Made by a program: the position numbers and the translations under genes. 10,167 nt of DNA, taken from the NCBI GenBank assembly GCA_024224995.1, contig JAAENB010000639.1:1-10167 (forward strand), given 5' to 3'. The notes beneath the pieces were generated by a model. That model saw nothing but the letters and a program-made list of their open reading frames with translations, did no database searches and was not told where the DNA came from. Below are positions 5,705 through 10,167 of the stretch, in pieces; the stretch's first letter is position 1; every line of letters begins with the position of its first letter. This stretch comes from a bacterium (GTDB lineage: Bacteria; Spirochaetota; UBA4802; UBA5550).

Positions 5705-6781
5705 TCAGTTTTTGGGTCTCAGGAGAAATGAATGCTCTTCTCCGTCAAGAGTCCCTTTCCCAATGATCTCTCCCTTAATATTGATGTCAATAGCATCTGT
5801 AAGAGCCCACCCTGAATTGGCGGGAAGTATGTCTTGAAGATTCTCTTTTTGTCCGTTTTCATAAATGAACGCGTAACTGACAAGTTTGCCCTCTATACGA
5901 AAGGCAAAACTGCCTACAATGGTTCCGGAGTCATTTATACCCTGAGCAGTACTGCCTTCTTCTCCCTCAGCTCTTTCAAGTTCATATTTCAAAGCGCCTC
6001 GATTTTCCCAGTAATAGGCAAACTTGGGAGTATTGATGTTGCCGCCATCAACACAAGTTCTGCCCACAACACGGCCGGAATTATTTACGTCAGAGGCAAT
6101 CCCCATGCCAAGGCTGGTATAGCCGTCTTCTGCGGTCCAGGTAAACCCGTAATCAAGACCGTTGTCGTTTGTTTCACCAACAATAAGCCCGGAGTCATTA
6201 ATTGCCCGGGGGCTGATATTATCAAAATTATCTTCATAAGGAATTCCCAGGTCCGTCATTGATCCGTCTTCCCAGAGGAATCCGTGCTGATCCTGTACTG
6301 TTACCAGCTCATACCCTGCGACCTGGCCAACATTATTAAGGGCTTGCGCGTTTTTATAATTCTGATATTCTCCGCCCAGAGTTCCTAAATTTGTCATCTG
6401 CCCGTCCTTCCGGAGAAAGGCCGCTACATGCTGCTTGCTGTCTCTTGAAGATCCAACAATATGTCCGGCATTGTTAATCCCGCGAGCCCAGGTTTGGCCG
6501 CCGCCAAGTGATCCCAGATCGGTGACTTTTCCGTTCTCCCATAAATAGGACTTTGACTTGTTGAGGAAATTCTTTGAATACCCCGTAACCTGTCCGCTGT
6601 CGTTAATCCCTGTGACCTCTGCTTTATGCCGGGAATAAGCTCCCAGGTCAATTAAGGTATACCCGTCACAGTCAATAGACTCAACTGGCTCAACTGGCTC
6701 ATCGCACATGGCAAATGAAAATACTGCTATACTCAGAAGTAGTACAGTCTTTGTAAATCGTGATAAAAATTCAGAATACAT
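5705..6781 (-). CDS. Exported HAF-repeat protein
   Basis: A 358-aa extracytoplasmic protein of the HAF repeat family (TIGR02913-like), function unknown. ATG at 6781 is chosen over the in-frame TTG at 6793 because GGAG lies 6 nt before it. Residues 1-25 form a signal peptide (basic start, then VLLLSIAVFSFAM); C26 could be a lipidation site, but the residue before it is Met rather than Gly/Ala/Ser, so the lipobox is poor. A short EPVEPVE spacer follows, encoded by a 9-bp tandem repeat (6681-6698). At least seven repeats of the type IN-D/N-S/A-G-x-I/V-x-G are seen at 59, 102, 148, 194, 232, 282 and 333, each followed by an aromatic AFLW-ENG-TDLG segment: the pattern that gives the family its name and is compatible with a beta-propeller. 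The gene ends convergent to the dehydrogenase. No promoter is clear. Confidence 0.88.
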   Translation of the reverse strand: MYSEFLSRFTKTVLLLSIAVFSFAMCDEPVEPVESIDCDGYTLIDLGAYSRHKAEVTGINDSGQVTGYSKNFLNKSKSYLWENGKVTDLGSLGGGQTWARGINNAGHIVGSSRDSKQHVAAFLRKDGQMTNLGTLGGEYQNYKNAQALNNVGQVAGYELVTVQDQHGFLWEDGSMTDLGIPYEDNFDNISPRAINDSGLIVGETNDNGLDYGFTWTAEDGYTSLGMGIASDVNNSGRVVGRTCVDGGNINTPKFAYYWENRGALKYELERAEGEEGSTAQGINDSGTIVGSFAFRIEGKLVSYAFIYENGQKENLQDILPANSGWALTDAIDINIKGEIIGKGTLDGEEHSFLLRPKN

Positions 6782-7022
6782 ATTACTCTCCAATATACTT
6801 TAATTTTGATAGATAATTTTTTATGTTTATCGAAAGGGTGTTTTGTTCACTTTTTTTATATTCTTAAAATAGTGAAATTTGACGCGGGAGTCCGGCCAAA
6901 ATCAAATCAATGTGGAATTGTCCGGTGGGTGGGGGAAATCCGGGGAGTTGTTTCATTTTAGTGTATTCTATTAGTAGAAAGGTGTTTTTTTGGTTGATTT
7001 ATTTGGAGAAGTAAATTGGAGG

Positions 7023-7028
7023 TATAAT
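7023..7028 (+). promoter_or_regulatory. Perfect -10 hexamer overlapping the mini-ORF start
   Basis: TATAAT matches consensus exactly, but the -35 position at 17 nt holds only tatttg. It also overlaps the GGAGG-tataATG ribosome site of the mini-ORF. If it were the -10, the transcript would begin after ATG 7027 and miss the mini-ORF, so the two readings exclude each other. Confidence 0.2.
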
Positions 7029-7062
7029 GATAGTTGAAAGAAATCCAATGTCTTTAAATTAA
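7027..7062 (+). CDS. 11-codon upstream mini-ORF (candidate leader peptide)
   Basis: ATG 7027 is preceded by a full GGAGG (7018-7022) with 4-nt spacing and encodes MIVERNPMSLN, then TAA. Its stop overlaps the AAGAGG (7061-7066) that serves the TTG start at 7075. This arrangement suits translational coupling: ribosomes ending at 7062 are placed on the next ribosome site. The peptide shows no run of one amino acid that would suggest classical attenuation. It could instead be a chance ORF with an upstream ribosome trap. Confidence 0.4.
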   Translation: MIVERNPMSLN

Positions 7063-7074
7063 GAGGTAATAACA

Positions 7075-7509
7075 TTGTCTGCATCCAAAAGATTTGAATT
7101 ACATGGAAACCGTACTATTTATCTACAGTCAATTTACCAGTATGAAATATATAGTGGGTTATTAGAGGGCTTGCCAACCAAAGAAATGAATAAAGGAATT
7201 ATAAATGAAGTAATAGAAAAAGCTGTAAAATTATTTGATTTTGAAAGTGCATATTTGATTAAACCAATTGAAAAAGAAAAATTTGTTCATTTTAAAAACT
7301 ACCCATTTGGAGAACCTGCCGCCTTGCCGGAAGTTGCTTGTATGGGTTTTTTTCATTCACTTGAATACGCAAAAAATAAAGAAATGGACTATTCATATTC
7401 TGTTATTGTTTGGTTCCAGGATCAATATGCGTTTCCGGTTGATCCTATTGCGTTAAAAGAAATTGAAGAAATAAAGTGGGAAACAATCGCGGTAGATTAT
7501 GAGTATTGA
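7075..7509 (+). CDS. Small hypothetical protein resembling an immunity protein
   Basis: A 144-aa cytosolic protein that I cannot assign firmly. The start is TTG at 7075, with AAGAGG (7061-7066) 8 nt before it; no in-frame ATG or GTG lies between the preceding stop and this codon. The C-terminal half has the shape SVIVWFQDQYAFPVDP...LKEIEEIKWETIAVDYEY. The ending IVWFQD-AFPID-ID/KW-DFEY is, from memory, common to small immunity-like proteins of polymorphic toxin loci. The chain is acidic and rich in aromatics. The gene is clearly AT-richer than its neighbours, which suggests transfer. No toxin gene is next to it: the flanks are a HAF gene on the other strand and 800 nt of repeats. It would then be an orphan immunity gene or a cassette remnant. 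A housekeeping DUF is the alternative. Confidence 0.7.
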   Translation: MSASKRFELHGNRTIYLQSIYQYEIYSGLLEGLPTKEMNKGIINEVIEKAVKLFDFESAYLIKPIEKEKFVHFKNYPFGEPAALPEVACMGFFHSLEYAKNKEMDYSYSVIVWFQDQYAFPVDPIALKEIEEIKWETIAVDYEY

Positions 7510-7787
7510 GCCTGGTATTTTCCAATATCAAGATTGTACAATATTTCTTTTTCTCTCTAAACTAAATAATACAGTGCGAAAACCGGTCCGGTATCACAAT
7601 TTCGCTGTGCTTTATTATTACCACCAAAATTGACACCCCAGGCCGCACACCTCGCAGGGGCCGCACTCCTTCCCGGAATCTCCATAGCCCTGACCTGAAA
7701 CCAGCCAGTAAAGGCGTTGCACTGCAACGTCTCTCAGAACCAAACCCTTTTCCGGAGCATCTTCGTAAAATAGACCCCGGTATCAAC
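7510..7787. other. Intergenic stretch with degenerate interspersed repeats
   Basis: No convincing gene is seen; the minus-strand ORF at 7562-7789 has the Arg/Gly-rich composition of a repeat read through. Contents: a 10-bp palindrome attgtacaat (7533-7542) followed by a T-rich run, possibly a weak terminator for the gene ending at 7509; fragments related to copy C (ggggccgcactcc near 7657-7669); and two similar ccggtatca(a)ca segments near 7587 and 7777. Confidence 0.5.
7715..7736. repeat. Degenerate GTTGC..GCAACGTCTCT palindromic repeat
   Basis: cgttgc (7715-7720) and gcaacg (7724-7729) form a perfect 6-bp stem with a 3-nt loop, followed by tctct. This is the right half of the palindrome class gtagagacgttgc...gcaacgtctctac that is abundant between genes in cyanobacteria and other phyla; the left gtagaga arm is absent here. 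The stem is seen; the class assignment is from memory. Confidence 0.4.
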
Positions 7788-7871
7788 ACAGTTTCTGACC
7801 TATTTTTCCCCGTTCGACGGGGTCCGCACTCTTAAGAAACTAAAATTTGCTTGTGCGCGGGTCTGGAAGTA
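7788..7871. repeat. Dispersed repeat, copy C (most complete)
   Basis: The first module is bounded by agtttct (7790-7796) and agaaact (7835-7841). It contains a T-run and a hairpin ccccgt/acgggg (7808-7813/7817-7822, loop tcg), then ggtccgcactcttaag. It runs straight into the gcttgtgcgcgggtctggaag module also found at 3986-4009. The copies at 174-228 and at 3969-4178 are partial relatives. Confidence 0.75.
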
Positions 7872-7898
7872 GTAAGGGCTCTTCGAAAGAATTGTCCG

Positions 7899-7934
7899 GA
7901 AAAGCCTCATTCCTTGCCGGGGATGGGGCTTTTC
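7899..7934. terminator. Strong hairpin with terminator form
   Basis: aaaagcctcattcct (7900-7914) pairs with ggggatggggctttt (7919-7933), with three G-T pairs and a 4-nt loop; the right arm ends in TTTT followed by ctt. It resembles a Rho-independent terminator with A/T tracts on both arms, so it could work in either direction. The nearest upstream plus-strand gene ends at 7509, so either that transcript is long, an unannotated RNA ends here, or the hairpin is a repeat remnant. Confidence 0.45.
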
Positions 7935-7979
7935 TTATACTTAAACAGTACATCTGTTTGCGGAACGCACGTCAAGCAC

Positions 7980-8100
7980 TCTAACCCAAATCAATACAAT
8001 TAATCTATATTTTTTATTGATTTTTCCCAATTAATATAAAAATTTATATCAATACGATGATATTAATCTACATGTCCCAAACACGGCTTATACCCGGACA
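7980..8100. other. AT-rich stretch with direct repeats and a palindrome
   Basis: No gene is seen. tcaatac followed by attaatcta occurs twice (7991-8007 and 8049-8070), and a 16-bp palindrome atataaa-aa-tttatat lies at 8034-8049. The region is about 250 nt upstream of the lipoprotein start and may be an activator-binding region or a curved segment; this is a guess from composition. Confidence 0.3.
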
Positions 8101-8101
8101 G

Positions 8102-8126
8102 GGTCACTGAGCGGAGCCGAAGTGCC
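8102..8126. repeat. CACTGAGCGGAGCCGAAGTG-type interspersed repeat
   Basis: cact (8105-8108) and agtg (8121-8124) bound gagcggagccga. The outer arms ggtcact and agtgcc form an inverted repeat missing one A. Units of the type cactgagcg-nag-cgaagtg are common between genes in many phyla. This is a single copy in this window. Confidence 0.5.
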
Positions 8127-8282
8127 TCCTCAAAATTTCTTCTCCATTCAATAAAAACACTTGCCAGTTTCATCTTTTCCCTTTCTTATTACCCATTATC
8201 GACATACAAATTTTCGCCCCCATTTTCTTTTTTCAAATAATCGCCTGAGCAAATTAATAGTATATAAAAATAGATCAACAAT

Positions 8283-8317
8283 TGCTCTAAAACGAGCAGT
8301 AAAAATATCAACAGGAG
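8283..8317 (+). promoter_or_regulatory. Leader hairpin and ribosome site of the lipoprotein gene
   Basis: tgctc (8283-8287) pairs with gagca (8294-8298) over a 6-nt loop, followed by AGGAG (8313-8317) 10 nt before ATG 8328. An AT-rich tatataaaa at 8261-8269 could supply a -10, but no -35 is recognisable. Confidence 0.35.
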
Positions 8318-8327
8318 AGTATTATAA

Positions 8328-10167
8328 ATGAGAAAAAAATCAAATTTTCACCATCTTTACGCGATTGCTGCGGCAATAGCTCTTTCTCTTTTTCTTGGGG
8401 GATGCGGCTCCGGTTTCGTGGACGACGATCCGGGCGGACCCGGCGGACCCGGCGAACCAAATCCGGAGAAACACGGTATATTGGGCAAAATCACGTTTAA
8501 CAACCTGGGCCTGGCAAAAGTAAGCCTGGTCTGTAAAAAAGGGAGTGATTCAATCACTGTTGTTTCCGCTGATGACGGTTCTTACGGTACCGGCTCCTTA
8601 GGGGCAGGTATGTATACGGTGATCCCTTCAAAGCTGGGCTGGACCTTTAGCCCATCTTCGTATACGGTCAATTTCGACGGAAACGACGTGAACGGGTACG
8701 ATTTCACCGGCGGCGCGTCAGTGGGATACCGGCCCGATTCATGGGGCTACCTCTGGGACGATATCATGCGGGGTCCGGCTACTCTTGCGGAAGCGGAAGA
8801 GACCTGCGCTGCCTTAGGCGGCCGCTTGCCCACTCCCACGGAAATTTTCCGGAATAATACCTTATCGAGATACGGACTGCATACTGTGGGGAACGAGGCC
8901 GATTATCTCTGGACCAATATTGAATATGACGCTGCCCAGAACGTGACAGTTCGGCTGAGCGATGGTGCAACGAGCCAGACTGCCAAAACAGGCACCTGTT
9001 ATTACCGTTGTGTCTATCCCGACACAGACAGGAGTTTTTTCAACAAGAATTATATTTGCGGCCCTCCCGGGGATGAGGGATTTGTTCTCACTTCCAACGG
9101 TAATACTTTTTATATGGATAAGTATGATAGACCGCTGTTAACGTATACTGCCGCAGTAAGAGAGGCGGCTTTTTATCACGCTCATGTTCCTCCCGAACTG
9201 ACCTATACCGAGGCAATAAAATCGGGTCTGCCTAATGGCGGCAGCCAGTGGTGCTGGACCTCAGACCAGGAAGGCTCTAATGGAACTCAATTCCTTGTTG
9301 GAATAGTTAATTGGACAGATGTAGATACCAATTTCACTGACGCTTATACCACGTACGCAAGCTGGGGATATATGAGCGACAAGCGGAGTTACCGGTGCGT
9401 AGGAATTGGTAAAGAGGTGCCCGTTGCTTCATCGGGCATGGCCAATGAATGGACAGGAGGGACTACATTCTTAAAATCACTTACGGAGGATAAATCCCCG
9501 GCCAATTTCTATAACGCAATTGATGCCTGCCTCGAAAGCGGCGGCCACGTGCCCACCTTTCCGGATCTCATGGAAATGATCCAGGCCGGACTCCCCAATG
9601 GTTCAAACACATATATATGGACTTCCGACATTGAAGGCGGTGCCTATGGATCACAGCATACAGGGATCGTTAAATGGTCCGGTACAGAGCCCTCTTTTAC
9701 CGGTTTGCACAGTACCTACAGCACCTGGGATACCAGGGCCGATACGACCCTCTACGCCTACCGGCCTGTCTATTATCCCGTTAATGAAGCCTACAACGGT
9801 CCCGATGCCTCGGCATTTCACCAGGAGTCGTTTCTCCTTAGCAGGACCAATCCCGACGGCAAGACCATTAAAATCTGGGCCGATGCCTATAACCGGGACA
9901 TGGCAGTCTTTCATGAGGCGGTCAAAACCTGTTACGACCTGGGCGGTCACCTGGCAACGTTCCGGGACATGGTTGAACTGATCCGGAATGATCTGCCCAA
10001 CGGCACAGCTCATCAACGGCTCTGGACTTCGGATTTAACCCGCTTAGACTACGCGAAAACCATCTCCTGGGATGGTACTGAACCGGACTTCAGGGAAAGC
10101 GCCGATATACACAATCCCCGTAACGGTGTGGAAGAGCACTGCTACCGCTGCGTCTGGACAAACGAGA
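8328..10167 (+). CDS. Lipoprotein with four DUF1566-like modules (3' end outside window)
   Basis: The frame is open for 613 codons to the window edge, so the gene is partial. The signal peptide ends in a good lipobox LGGC with C26; +2 is Gly, compatible with outer-membrane sorting. Residues 32-47 are a Gly/Pro/Asp linker built from 9-bp tandem repeats coding GGP. Residues 50-128 look like a carboxypeptidase-regulatory-type beta-sandwich (DDGSYGTGSLGAGMYTVIPSKLGWTFSPSS). Four modules of about 90 residues then follow, near 151-230, 268-359, 390-482 and 522-610. Each has an A-x2-x-C-GG-H/R-L/V-P-T helix, a LPNG...WTSD turn and a YRCV end, as in DUF1566/Lcl-like domains, which have a C-type-lectin-like look. 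The first Cys is lost in module 2, and YRCV becomes YRPV in module 3. The protein is probably surface-exposed and involved in binding; the ligand is unknown. ATG 8328 follows AGGAG. Confidence 0.85.
   Translation, partial: MRKKSNFHHLYAIAAAIALSLFLGGCGSGFVDDDPGGPGGPGEPNPEKHGILGKITFNNLGLAKVSLVCKKGSDSITVVSADDGSYGTGSLGAGMYTVIPSKLGWTFSPSSYTVNFDGNDVNGYDFTGGASVGYRPDSWGYLWDDIMRGPATLAEAEETCAALGGRLPTPTEIFRNNTLSRYGLHTVGNEADYLWTNIEYDAAQNVTVRLSDGATSQTAKTGTCYYRCVYPDTDRSFFNKNYICGPPGDEGFVLTSNGNTFYMDKYDRPLLTYTAAVREAAFYHAHVPPELTYTEAIKSGLPNGGSQWCWTSDQEGSNGTQFLVGIVNWTDVDTNFTDAYTTYASWGYMSDKRSYRCVGIGKEVPVASSGMANEWTGGTTFLKSLTEDKSPANFYNAIDACLESGGHVPTFPDLMEMIQAGLPNGSNTYIWTSDIEGGAYGSQHTGIVKWSGTEPSFTGLHSTYSTWDTRADTTLYAYRPVYYPVNEAYNGPDASAFHQESFLLSRTNPDGKTIKIWADAYNRDMAVFHEAVKTCYDLGGHLATFRDMVELIRNDLPNGTAHQRLWTSDLTRLDYAKTISWDGTEPDFRESADIHNPRNGVEEHCYRCVWTNE

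Noticed and set aside
7562..7789. Minus-strand ORF of 75 codons
   Set aside because: It is Arg/Gly/Ser-rich, spans degenerate repeats and has no convincing ribosome site.
174..7871. CRISPR array from the repeated ~50 bp units
   Set aside because: There are only three copies, kilobases apart, without regular spacers or cas genes.
9651..10016. Minus-strand ORF opposite the lipoprotein gene
   Set aside because: It is antisense to a repeat-containing coding frame with clear module structure.

Overview
The window reads as an accessory region of a Gram-negative bacterium. Two proteins carry lipoprotein-type or secretory signal peptides, G+C looks mid-range by eye, and the intergenic DNA is rich in palindromic interspersed repeats. 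The phylum cannot be fixed from sequence alone. HAF-repeat and DUF1566-like lipoproteins with this sort of repeat load would fit large-genome environmental lineages such as Desulfobacterota or Spirochaetota, but that is a weak inference.

Layout. 1-150 is a cluster of four GC-rich hairpins resembling a REP-type element, cut by the window edge. 174-228 is the first copy of a ~52 bp repeat ending in agtttct/agaaact. 321-743 encodes a very acidic 140-aa unknown protein whose promoter places the start of transcription on the ATG, so it is probably leaderless. 956-3027 is a two-gene operon: an ABC/AAA-type ATPase and, 2 nt downstream, a TOPRIM-like protein. It has a near-consensus promoter (814-843) embedded in palindromes. 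This pair is the best candidate for a little-described system; it resembles the PARIS (AriA/AriB) and OLD-type ATPase-TOPRIM anti-phage systems without being clearly either. A convergent membrane acyltransferase (3047-3955, minus) follows. The divergent spacer 3956-4427 carries a 167 bp MITE-like hairpin element and pieces of the dispersed repeat.

4428-5639 is an iron-containing alcohol dehydrogenase with a clean Rho-independent terminator. 5705-6781 (minus) is an exported HAF-repeat protein. 7027-7062 is an 11-codon mini-ORF with a strong Shine-Dalgarno sequence that probably couples translation of the TTG-started gene at 7075-7509, a small AT-rich protein resembling immunity proteins. 7510-8327 holds no gene but several interspersed repeats. 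From 8328 to the window end runs a lipoprotein gene with a Gly/Pro linker, a beta-sandwich-like domain and four DUF1566-like modules; it is truncated by the window.

The genes do not form one pathway. Only the ATPase/TOPRIM pair looks like a functional unit; the rest are single-gene units separated by repeat-rich spacers, as expected in a plastic region of a chromosome.
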